8,684 bases of DNA from Deltaproteobacteria bacterium (GCA_015491585.1 WFVQ01000044.1:1-8684), one strand, 5' to 3'; positions 1 to 5,638 are shown, counted from the stretch's first letter. The notes: generated by a model not told the origin, from the letters alone. Translations and numbers: made by a program.

Positions 1-1809
1 CACGCGGTGCCCATGCTCAGCCTGGACGATGCCTTCTCGGCCCAGGAGGTGAGGGAGTTCGACGCCAGGGTGAGATCCTGGCTCGGAGTGGAAGAGGTGG
101 AATACGCCGTGGAACCCAAGATGGACGGGCTCGCAGTGGAGCTGGTCTATGAGGGTGGGCGGCTGGCCCGGGCCTCCACCAGGGGAGACGGCATCACCGG
201 CGAGGACGTGACCCTCAATATAAAGACCATCTCCGCCGTTCCGTTGCGGTTGCGTGAGGAGGAACTGCCCGCGCCCGCGAGGCTGGATGTCCGGGGCGAG
301 GTCTTCATGACAAGAGAGGCCTTTCAGCGGCTGAACAGCCAGCGGGCCCGGAACGGGGAACCGCCCTTCGCCAATCCAAGGAACGCGGCCGCCGGTTCCC
401 TGCGCCAGCTCGATCCGGCCGTGACCGCCTCCCGCCAGTTGGACGTCTTCTTCTACGGGGTAGGGCTGGTGGAGGGGACGGAGTTCTCCACTCACTGGGA
501 GTGCCTCCTCTCCCTGAAGCGGTGGGGGCTTAAGGTCAATCCCCATGCCAAGGTGGTCCAGGGGATAGAGGCGGCCATAGACTACCACACCGCGCTCGCC
601 GCGATCAGGGCGTCACTGCCCTACGAGATCGATGGGGTGGTGATAAAGGTGAATGACCTCTCCATGCAGGAGCGGCTGGGGACCAAGGCCAGGAGCCCGA
701 GATGGGCTGTGGCCTACAAGTTCGAGGCCGAGGAGGCCATCACCAGGGTCAAGGACATCATCCTCAGCGTGGGTCGGACCGGAGCGGTCACGCCCCTGGC
801 GGTGATGGAGCCCGTCCGGGTCGGAGGGGTGGTGGTGAGCCGGGCCACCCTGCACAATGAGGACGAGGTGAAGCGCAAGGACGTGAGGATAGGGGATTGG
901 GTGATCATAAGGCGGGCCGGAGACGTGATACCAGAGGTGGTCAAGTCGCTCCCCCAGCGCCGAAAAGGAGGCGAGAGGGAGTTCCAGATGCCCTTCTTCT
1001 GCCCGGTCTGCGGTTCCCCTCTGGAACGGAGAGAAGGTGAGGCGGTGTGGCGCTGTTCCAACCGCAGTTGTTTTCCCCGCATGGTGAAGAGCATCACCCA
1101 CTTTGCCTCCAAACCGGCCATGAATATCGATGGCCTTGGCCAGAAGGTGGCGGAGCAACTGGTCTCTTCCGGCCTGGTGCGGCACCTGGACGACTTGTAC
1201 AGGCTGGGGATGGAGGACTTGACCTCCCTGGAGCGTTTCGCGGAGAAATCGGCCAGGAACCTCCTGGACAACATAGAGGCCAGCAAGGATACCACCCTGT
1301 CCCGGTTCATATACGCCCTCGGTATCCCCCTCGTTGGCGAGGTCACGGCTCAGCTCCTGGCCGACCGTTTCGGCTCGCTGGAGGCCTTGATGGAGGCGGA
1401 CGAGAAGGCGCTCACCTCCGTGGATGGCGTTGGCCCGGAAGTGGCCCGCTCGGTCAGGAAGTGGTTCAAGGATCCTTCCCACATCAGGCTGGTACAGGGG
1501 CTGCTGGAAGCGGGGATCAGATGGGAGGAACCCCGCCGGAGTGCAGGCAGCCCCATCGAAGGCAAGGGATTCGTGTTTACGGGGACCCTCTCCATTCCCA
1601 GGGATAGGGCCAAGGAGATGGTGAAGGCACAGGGAGGAAGGGTCCTTTCGCAGGTGAGCAGGAAGACGGATTACGTGGTAGCCGGAGAGAAACCCGGCTC
1701 CAAGCTCAGGAAGGCCAGGGAGCTCGGGGTGACGGTCCTGGACGAGGCCGGGTTCCTGGAGCTACTGGGAGTGGAGCCGGGGCGGACCAGGTCTGGAGGT
1801 CGCTTATGA
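1..1809 (+). CDS. ligA: NAD-dependent DNA ligase LigA (5' partial)
   Basis: Joins nicks in double-stranded DNA using NAD+ in replication and repair. The reading frame is open to the first base and begins inside the conserved H-x-x-PMLSLDDAF stretch, so 602 residues are visible and roughly 70-75 N-terminal residues (domain Ia, NMN side) lie outside the window; the internal GTG at 7 is not the real start. Visible in order, numbering codon 1 as residue 1: adenylation motif EPKMDG with the AMP-accepting lysine at 40, RGEVF near 98, YEIDGVVIKVN near 208-218, an OB-fold region, a four-cysteine zinc finger (Cys334, 337, 352, 357), helix-hairpin-helix segments (IDGLG, GIPLVG, VDGVG) and a C-terminal BRCT domain from about 520. 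All expected domains after Ia are intact. It overlaps acyP by four bases (ATGA), implying translational coupling. Confidence 0.97.
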   Translation, partial: HAVPMLSLDDAFSAQEVREFDARVRSWLGVEEVEYAVEPKMDGLAVELVYEGGRLARASTRGDGITGEDVTLNIKTISAVPLRLREEELPAPARLDVRGEVFMTREAFQRLNSQRARNGEPPFANPRNAAAGSLRQLDPAVTASRQLDVFFYGVGLVEGTEFSTHWECLLSLKRWGLKVNPHAKVVQGIEAAIDYHTALAAIRASLPYEIDGVVIKVNDLSMQERLGTKARSPRWAVAYKFEAEEAITRVKDIILSVGRTGAVTPLAVMEPVRVGGVVVSRATLHNEDEVKRKDVRIGDWVIIRRAGDVIPEVVKSLPQRRKGGEREFQMPFFCPVCGSPLERREGEAVWRCSNRSCFPRMVKSITHFASKPAMNIDGLGQKVAEQLVSSGLVRHLDDLYRLGMEDLTSLERFAEKSARNLLDNIEASKDTTLSRFIYALGIPLVGEVTAQLLADRFGSLEALMEADEKALTSVDGVGPEVARSVRKWFKDPSHIRLVQGLLEAGIRWEEPRRSAGSPIEGKGFVFTGTLSIPRDRAKEMVKAQGGRVLSQVSRKTDYVVAGEKPGSKLRKARELGVTVLDEAGFLELLGVEPGRTRSGGRL

Positions 1810-2078
1810 AGAGGGTGCATGCGTGGATTTCCGGAAGAGTGCAGGGAGTATTCTACAGGGCCTCTACCCACTCCGAGGCGGTTCGCCTCGGACTCAAGGG
1901 ATGGGTGCGGAACCTGCCAGATGGTAGGGTGGAACTTGTGGCAGAAGGGCCAGGCGAGGCAGTGGACGCTCTGATTGCCTGGTGCAGACAGGGGCCGCCA
2001 GCGGCCAGAGTGGACGGGATCGAGGCCGTTGAGGAGCCGGTCACGGGAGAATTTCAGGATTTTTCGGTGCGGTATTGA
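1806..2078 (+). CDS. acyP: Acylphosphatase
   Basis: Small cytosolic enzyme that hydrolyses carboxyl-phosphate bonds of acyl phosphates. The 90-residue length is typical. The family signature is complete: G-R-V-Q-G-V-F-Y-R with the phosphate-binding Arg18, then G-W-V-R-N-L-P-D-G with the catalytic Asn36. The ATG start sits inside the ligA stop (ATGA overlap) and has its own Shine-Dalgarno GGAGGT at 1795-1800, five bases upstream, within the ligA end. Co-transcription with ligA is likely. The pairing looks like simple operon crowding and gives no special functional link. The family is recognised with high confidence; the physiological substrate cannot be read from sequence. Confidence 0.96.
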   Translation: MKRVHAWISGRVQGVFYRASTHSEAVRLGLKGWVRNLPDGRVELVAEGPGEAVDALIAWCRQGPPAARVDGIEAVEEPVTGEFQDFSVRY

Positions 2079-2103
2079 AGGGGAGGGGAAATTCCCTTAT
2101 CAT
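2075..2103 (+). promoter_or_regulatory. Candidate sigma70-type promoter for efp-epmA
   Basis: TTGAAG at 2075-2080 and TATCAT at 2098-2103 are separated by exactly 17 bases, matching four and five of six consensus positions. The -35 box overlaps the acyP stop codon. Transcription would start near 2110, leaving a leader of about 38 bases before the efp GTG at 2148. The gap 2079-2147 contains no terminator I can see, so read-through from ligA-acyP is also possible. Inference from consensus match only. Confidence 0.5.
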
Positions 2104-2147
2104 GCTATGCCCCTGGGGGGAACAAGCAATCAGAGAGAGGTGAAGAA

Positions 2148-2711
2148 GTGTACGATTCGTCTGATCTCAGAAAGGGGCTCAAGATCACCATAGACGGTGA
2201 GCCTTACATAATTACCGACTTCCAGTTCTCCAAGCCGGGCAAGGGGCAGGCCCTGTACAGGTGCAAGCTGAAGAACATGATAACCGGCTTCACTATGGAC
2301 AGGACCTACCGTTCCGGCGACAAGTTCGAGCCTGCCAACCTGGAAGAGGTGCGTATGCAGTACCTCTACAAGGACGGCGAGGGCTATCACTTCATGGATC
2401 TCAAGACCTACGAGCAGGTCTCCATCAGTACAGAGCAGCTCGGTGAGGCAGTGAAGTTCCTCAAGGAGAACATGGAGGTGGATGTCCTCTTCTTCCAGGG
2501 CAATCCAATAGACATAACCCTGCCCAATTTCGTGGAGCTCGAGGTGGTGGAGTCGCCGCCGGGCGAGAAGGGCAATACCGCCACCGGTGCCACCAAGCCC
2601 GCCACCCTTGAGACCGGTTACGAGCTTCAGGTGCCGCTCTTCATCAACGAGGGGGATGTCCTGAAGATAGATACAAGGACTGGCGAATATATAGAACGGG
2701 TCAAGAAATAG
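2148..2711 (+). CDS. efp: Translation elongation factor P
   Basis: EF-P binds between the ribosomal P and E sites and relieves stalling at polyproline stretches. The 187 residues match the usual bacterial length (about 185-190). The N-terminal KOW-like domain carries the tip loop SKPGKGQA, placing the modifiable lysine at Lys32. The middle and C-terminal OB domains follow, ending in the EF-P signature region GDVLKIDTRTGEY. The start is GTG, chosen because a purine-rich AGAGAGG site (2134-2140) lies seven bases upstream and the encoded MYDSSDLRKG matches the family N-terminus. epmA follows after one base, so the modifying enzyme and its substrate are made from one transcript. The lysine tip together with EpmA next door points to (R)-beta-lysylation rather than arginine rhamnosylation. 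Confidence 0.97.
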   Translation: MYDSSDLRKGLKITIDGEPYIITDFQFSKPGKGQALYRCKLKNMITGFTMDRTYRSGDKFEPANLEEVRMQYLYKDGEGYHFMDLKTYEQVSISTEQLGEAVKFLKENMEVDVLFFQGNPIDITLPNFVELEVVESPPGEKGNTATGATKPATLETGYELQVPLFINEGDVLKIDTRTGEYIERVKK

Positions 2712-2712
2712 G

Positions 2713-3594
2713 GTGGATCTAAAGTCCCGCCTCAGGTTCAGAGAGGCGGTAGTGGATTCCATACGTAGGTTCTTCAAGGAGCGGGGCTTCCTGGAGGTGG
2801 AGGTTCCGCTCCTGGCGTCGGCGCCCATTCCCGAGGCAAACATAAAGCTGTTCCAGGTCCAGGCCGGTAAGGCTACTTTCAGGCTGCTTCCGTCGCCTGA
2901 ACTCTATCTCAAGCAGCTCGTGGCAAAAGGGATGGAGAGGGTCTTCTCCATCTCTCCGGCCTTTAGGGCAGGAGAGGAGGGGCGCCTCCACGTCTCGCAG
3001 TTCACCATGCTGGAGTGGTATGGAGCAGGGCGGGACTACGGCTGGCTCATGGAGACCGTGGAGGAGCTGCTGCCCTGGGTGGCGGAGTGCGCCGGGAACG
3101 CGGCAGGGATCGATCTCTCTCCTCCCTATCCCAGGCTGGAGTTAAGGGGCCTCTTCATCGAGAGGGCCGGCTGGGATCCCTGGACCGATGAGGACCACGG
3201 CCGGTTCGACATGGACATGGTGGATGTCATAGAACCCTCTCTGCCCAGAGACCGGCCTGTCTTCCTGGTGGACTTCCCTCCCTGGCAGGGCTCACTGGCC
3301 CGTGCCAAGCCTCGGCCGGCCGAGGGGGTAGAGCGCGTGGAGCTCTATCTGGCAGGGGTTGAGCTGGCCAACGGCTTCTCGGAGCTCACCGACAGAGAGG
3401 AGCAAGAGAGGCGTTTTGCACGGGAACTGGCCGCTGCCGGGCTCCAGGACCAGGGGCTGCCAGGGCCTTTTCTTCAATCCCTGGAGAGGCTGCCGGAGTG
3501 CGCTGGCATGGCGCTCGGGGTGGACAGGCTGGTGATGCTACTGGGAGGGTTCGGTTCGGTCCAAGAGACCCGATCCTTTCCACTCTTTCAATAG
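2713..3594 (+). CDS. epmA: EF-P lysyl-modifying enzyme EpmA (PoxA/GenX, class II LysRS-like)
   Basis: A lysyl-tRNA synthetase paralogue without the anticodon-binding domain; it activates (R)-beta-lysine (made by EpmB) and attaches it to the EF-P tip lysine. The 293 residues cover a class II catalytic core: motif 1 region around GFLEVEVPLL (25-34), motif 2 as FRAGEEGRLHVSQFTMLEWY (84-103), the ELANGFSELTD segment (217-227) and motif 3 G-M-A-L-G-V-D-R-L (265-273). It is somewhat shorter than E. coli EpmA (about 325), with differences at the N-terminus and in the middle. The GTG start is one base after the efp stop with no clear Shine-Dalgarno site, so translation is probably coupled to efp. EpmB (2,3-aminomutase) and EpmC are not in the window. 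A full lysyl-tRNA synthetase is excluded by length and the missing N-terminal domain. Confidence 0.94.
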   Translation: MDLKSRLRFREAVVDSIRRFFKERGFLEVEVPLLASAPIPEANIKLFQVQAGKATFRLLPSPELYLKQLVAKGMERVFSISPAFRAGEEGRLHVSQFTMLEWYGAGRDYGWLMETVEELLPWVAECAGNAAGIDLSPPYPRLELRGLFIERAGWDPWTDEDHGRFDMDMVDVIEPSLPRDRPVFLVDFPPWQGSLARAKPRPAEGVERVELYLAGVELANGFSELTDREEQERRFARELAAAGLQDQGLPGPFLQSLERLPECAGMALGVDRLVMLLGGFGSVQETRSFPLFQ

Positions 3595-3603
3595 GATGTA
3601 TAG

Positions 3604-3621
3604 CCGGCGCCTGGCCGCCGG
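3604..3621. other. GC hairpin after epmA
   Basis: CCGGCG (3604-3609) and CGCCGG (3616-3621) form a perfect 6-bp stem with a six-base loop, ten bases after the epmA stop. No T-run follows on the plus strand, so it is not a canonical intrinsic terminator by itself. It may act with the next hairpin (3631-3647) to end epmA transcription or protect the 3' end. Confidence 0.4.
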
Positions 3622-3647
3622 AATAGAAAAGGCGGGCCGCGCCCGCC
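3621..3647 (-). terminator. Intrinsic terminator of the sbtM-sbtA transcript (possibly bidirectional)
   Basis: GGCGGGC (3631-3637), loop CGC, GCCCGCC (3641-3647): a perfect 7-bp GC stem. Read on the minus strand it is followed by TTTTCTATTC (3630-3621), a usable U-tract, about 30 bases after the UAG that ends the read-through form of sbtA. On the plus strand the tail is only TCTGTTG, so it is a weaker terminator for efp-epmA. Confidence 0.75.
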
Positions 3648-3663
3648 TCTGTTGATCACCTTG

Positions 3664-3679
3664 GCCGCTGACCAGCGGC
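3664..3679 (-). promoter_or_regulatory. Candidate bacterial SECIS hairpin for UGA recoding in sbtA
   Basis: On the minus strand GCCGCU (3679-3674), loop GGUC (3673-3670) and AGCGGC (3669-3664) form a perfect 6-bp stem. It begins 14 bases after the in-frame UGA (3696-3694), and the loop starts 20 bases after it. From established knowledge, the E. coli fdhF SECIS has the apical loop GGUC 18 bases after its UGA, and the loop G and U contact SelB. Here the loop is identical and only two bases farther away. No T-run follows the stem, so it is not a terminator; the real terminator is the next hairpin. The bulged U of fdhF is not clearly reproduced, although an A-C mismatch and a possible U-A pair lie just outside the stem. 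Confidence 0.72.
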
Positions 3680-4005
3680 TACTTCTTTCCACCTCATGAG
3701 CTTCCGCAACTGGTCTTCTTTTTCTTGGAACCGCACGAGGTGCCGCCACAACTGGTGGGCTTTTTGTCCCCGCACGAGGTGCCTTTTTTCATGGTGCTGT
3801 TGCCGCATCCGGTGGCGTTCTTGCCCCCGCACGAGGTGCCGCCGGCTCCGCACCCGGTCTTCTGGCCCTCCATTTTCTTGCCTCCGCGCGAGCTTCCGCA
3901 GCCGGTCCCCTGGGCCCCGGCCTGGGCCACGCCCACAGGACCAGCGGCGATGAGTCCAGCCAGGCTGACACCCATCAACACCTTTTTCAGTTTCTCTTTC
4001 TTCAT
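3679..4005 (-). CDS. sbtA: SbtA-type Cys/Sec-rich RiPP precursor peptide (UGA read as Sec)
   Basis: Probable substrate of the adjacent radical SAM maturase. The ATG at 4005 has a perfect AAGGAGG (4017-4011) five bases upstream. Residues 1-29 look like a leader or signal peptide: lysine-rich start, hydrophobic stretch VLMGVSLAGLIAAGPVGVA, then AQA-G. The rest is Gly/Lys/Ser/Thr-rich with eight cysteines (36, 52, 59, 67, 78, 86, 91, 100), each inside a T-[G/S]-C-G unit. An ordinary reading stops at UGA 3696-3694 after 103 residues. I extend to UAG 3681-3679 (108 residues, Sec104) because the tail U-G-G-K-K mirrors residues R40-G-G-K-K after the same CGSS, and a GGUC hairpin follows. It lies 29 bases downstream of sbtM in the same transcript. 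The family assignment rests on my recognition of the peptide/maturase pair. The chemical product is unknown; metal binding is the main alternative role for the Cys array. Confidence 0.85.
3731..3840 (-). repeat. Three identical 14-bp repeats encoding G-T-S-C-G
   Basis: The minus-strand 14-mer GGCACCTCGTGCGG occurs exactly at 3744-3731, 3783-3770 and 3840-3827. It encodes G-T-S-C-G in the sbtA frame with the same codons each time. The remaining TSCG units (residues 84-87 and 98-101) use AGT for serine and have diverged, as have the three TGCG units. Identical codons suggest recent internal duplication of the core unit. Confidence 0.8.
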
Positions 4006-4010
4006 GGATT

Positions 4011-4017
4011 CCTCCTT
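4011..4017 (-). promoter_or_regulatory. Strong ribosome binding site of sbtA
   Basis: Minus-strand AAGGAGG at 4017-4011, five bases (AATCC) before the ATG at 4005. It fixes the precursor start, excludes the longer upstream frame that would overlap sbtM, and is far stronger than the site of sbtM, fitting a peptide needed in excess of its enzyme. Confidence 0.85.
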
Positions 4018-4019
4018 TT

Positions 4020-4032
4020 CGGCCCTGGGCCG
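4020..4032 (-). other. Hairpin in the sbtM-sbtA gap
   Basis: CGGCCC and GGGCCG flank a single central base at 4026, giving a 5-bp stem with a CAG loop. It fills the 29-base gap between the sbtM stop and the sbtA Shine-Dalgarno site. No U-tract follows, so it is not a terminator. It could stabilise the precursor part of the transcript or influence its translation; this is inference. Confidence 0.4.
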
Positions 4033-4034
4033 GT

Positions 4035-5504
4035 TTATTGTTCTCCGTCTATGAAGCAATAGGGGTCGCGTTCCAGGAACGGATCGCGTCTTGAGCCGTA
4101 GGCGACGGCAAGACAGCCGCCGCACCTGGGCCGCAATCTGCATCCGTCGCATCCCTTGCATCCACGCCTGTACCTGGCCGCCTGCTCGGAGTGGTAGATC
4201 TGGTCCAGCCCCTGCTGTAGCACGTTGCCCAGGGGCGACGGGAACTTGCGGCAGGCATGGGCGGTCCCGTCAGATAGGACGGCTATGAAATTGAACGCCG
4301 CGCCGCATCCATATCCCGTGCACCCGTCGAAGGGAGGGCGGCCCTGGCGCTCCAGGGTGATATTCAAGAGGTTGTCTTTGAGATAGGCGCAGCTGCTGTT
4401 GCTCTCGAATGTTACGAATTCCTCTGCAAGGCGGTGGAATTCCTCGGGCGGCACCGTCTGCAGCGCGGCCCCCTCTCCTATGGGCACAAGCCTGTTGAAA
4501 GTGAATCCTCCAGCCTTTCCTTCCAGTAGCTGCGCCAGAGGGATGACCTGCTCCCGGTTGTGCTTGGTGAGGGTCAGCATCACGGACGAGGTCACTTCCC
4601 GGTCTGCAAGGAGGTGTAGAAATTCTATGGAGCGCCGGAAGTGGCCTTCGCCCCTTATGTAGTCTGTGTGTTCCTCGAGTCCCTCCAGGCTGATCTGATA
4701 GAACTCCGGCCTGCCGATGGAGAGCAATTCGTCTAATTTCCCTTCAGGTACGGGATTGCCCAGGATTGCGGTGGTGAATCCCAGCTCCAGGGCAAGGGAG
4801 TAGAGCTCTGGGAAGTTGGGATGCAGGAAGGGATTGCCTCCGGTGAAGACCACATGGCCTGAGACAAAGTGGGCGTCGCAGAACGCTCTGAGCTCGGTCA
4901 GTATCCGTTCACCTTCTGCCAGCGAGACGGCCCTCCTGGAGGAGCGGTCATAGCAGTGCCTGCAGTGGAGGTCGCAGGCCTGGGTGATGTGCCACTGGAT
5001 CGCGAAGGAGTGTGCCTCGGCCAGTTCCCCTGGCACCTCTGAGGCCACGGCCTCTGCCGGGAACTCCCTCCTGATCCCAGACCTGGGCCTGAGAAGTATG
5101 CCCTCCTCCACGGCCTTGTCCAGCGCAGCGTCAAGGTGTCTGAGGTCTATCCCGTGGTGTTCGCGGGCCTCCAGCGGAGTGAGGTCTTCGGCCACGAGCT
5201 TGAGCGCCAGGAGGAGATCTGGAGATGCACTCTTTACCTGGACCTCTGCCTCTGCATGGGGCCTCCATACCAGGGCGAATTCCTCTCCTGGGACAGCACC
5301 GGATGCGACTGCGCCTGGATCTCCTTTGCACCTGGAGTAAAGATCGGCTACTCTCCACTCCAGAGGGATTACCTCCAGAGAGGGGTTCAACTGGTAGCCA
5401 GTGGAGCTGTGCGGAGATATGCCGGCCGTTTCGGCACGCGATACAGCGTTGTCAATGGTCCTTAGAGTCTCTGATAGGGAGGAGGATAGGAAAGATTTTT
5501 TCAT
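4035..5504 (-). CDS. sbtM: SbtM-type radical SAM/SPASM peptide maturase
   Basis: Predicted to modify the Cys/Sec units of the adjacent precursor by radical SAM chemistry. From the ATG at 5504 the protein has 489 residues. The [4Fe-4S]-SAM motif is C-D-L-H-C-R-H-C (Cys177, 181, 184), preceded by QWHITQA; T-G-G-N-P at 221-225 fits the SAM-binding GGE/GGxP position. The C-terminal third is a SPASM region with Cys395, 400, 418, 449, 452, 455, 461, 464 and 483, enough for two auxiliary clusters. Residues about 75-140 look like a winged-helix peptide-recognition (RRE/PqqD-like) domain. The frame extends to a TTG at 5564, but that TTG is part of a -35 box and the added residues come from AT-rich intergenic DNA, so I prefer 5504, although its ribosome binding site is weak. 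I recognise the family as the one named thio(seleno)oxazole modification maturase SbtM; a generic SPASM peptide maturase is the fallback. Confidence 0.87.
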   Translation of the reverse strand: MKKSFLSSSLSETLRTIDNAVSRAETAGISPHSSTGYQLNPSLEVIPLEWRVADLYSRCKGDPGAVASGAVPGEEFALVWRPHAEAEVQVKSASPDLLLALKLVAEDLTPLEAREHHGIDLRHLDAALDKAVEEGILLRPRSGIRREFPAEAVASEVPGELAEAHSFAIQWHITQACDLHCRHCYDRSSRRAVSLAEGERILTELRAFCDAHFVSGHVVFTGGNPFLHPNFPELYSLALELGFTTAILGNPVPEGKLDELLSIGRPEFYQISLEGLEEHTDYIRGEGHFRRSIEFLHLLADREVTSSVMLTLTKHNREQVIPLAQLLEGKAGGFTFNRLVPIGEGAALQTVPPEEFHRLAEEFVTFESNSSCAYLKDNLLNITLERQGRPPFDGCTGYGCGAAFNFIAVLSDGTAHACRKFPSPLGNVLQQGLDQIYHSEQAARYRRGCKGCDGCRLRPRCGGCLAVAYGSRRDPFLERDPYCFIDGEQ

Positions 5505-5535
5505 CTCGTGTGCCGCATAGGAATTTATTATGAAA

Positions 5536-5564
5536 ATGGTAATTTTTTTTCTGCTTATGGTCAA
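5536..5564 (-). promoter_or_regulatory. Candidate promoter for sbtM-sbtA
   Basis: On the minus strand TTGACC (5564-5559) and TACCAT (5541-5536) are separated by 17 bases containing an A8 tract. The -35 matches five of six and the -10 four of six consensus bases. Transcription would begin near 5529, about 25 bases before the sbtM ATG at 5504. The surrounding DNA is markedly AT-richer than the genes. Confidence 0.5.
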
Positions 5565-5568
5565 GCAG
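5551..5568. promoter_or_regulatory. Inverted repeat over the sbtM -35 box (possible operator)
   Basis: CTGCTT (5551-5556) and AAGCAG (5563-5568) are perfect inverted 6-mers separated by six bases; the -35 box of the proposed sbtM promoter lies across the spacer and right arm. A T8 tract (5543-5550) abuts the left arm on the plus strand, so it precedes rather than follows the stem and a plus-strand terminator is excluded. A regulator-binding dyad controlling sbtM, recD2 or both is possible. Confidence 0.4.
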
Positions 5569-5623
5569 AAAGTTGGCTCCGCGTATGGGGCCGCCGCCCC
5601 GGTTCCAGCGGATCTTGAGAGAT

Positions 5624-5632
5624 GGAGGAGGG
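5624..5632 (+). promoter_or_regulatory. Ribosome binding site deciding the recD2 start
   Basis: GGAGGAGGG at 5624-5632 lies six bases before the in-frame TTG at 5639. The upstream in-frame candidates, ATG 5585 and TTG 5573, have no comparable site. Confidence 0.6.
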
Positions 5633-5638
5633 CCTGGT

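Noticed and set aside
613..1482. Long minus-strand frame within ligA
   Set aside because: It is a shadow frame inside a fully conserved LigA reading frame and resembles no known family.
3664..3679. GGUC hairpin as a second intrinsic terminator
   Set aside because: No T-run follows on the minus strand (CAAGGTGATC) and the true terminator with TTTTCTATT lies about 20 bases further on.
3731..3840. CRISPR-like array
   Set aside because: The 14-bp repeats are irregularly spaced, in frame with and encoding the repeated peptide unit; no cas genes are present.
3696..4054. Plus-strand frames across the precursor gene
   Set aside because: Their repetitive Pro/His/Arg composition is the complement of the Gly/Cys/Thr/Lys repeats on the minus strand, with no start signal or family resemblance.
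3694..4161. Longer minus-strand frame starting at 4161 for the precursor
   Set aside because: It would overlap the 3' end of sbtM by over 100 bases and add an Arg-rich segment that is an out-of-frame reading of the SPASM region. The ATG at 4005 has a perfect Shine-Dalgarno and a leader-like N-terminus.
5505..5564. sbtM starting at TTG 5564
   Set aside because: The TTG is part of a -35 element (TTGACC), the extra 20 residues derive from AT-rich intergenic DNA, and ATG 5504 is available.
5573..5638. RecD2 N-terminal extension from TTG 5573 or ATG 5585
   Set aside because: No ribosome binding site is visible for either, and the added residues (GPPPRFQR...) do not resemble RecD2 N-termini. ATG 5585 remains possible.
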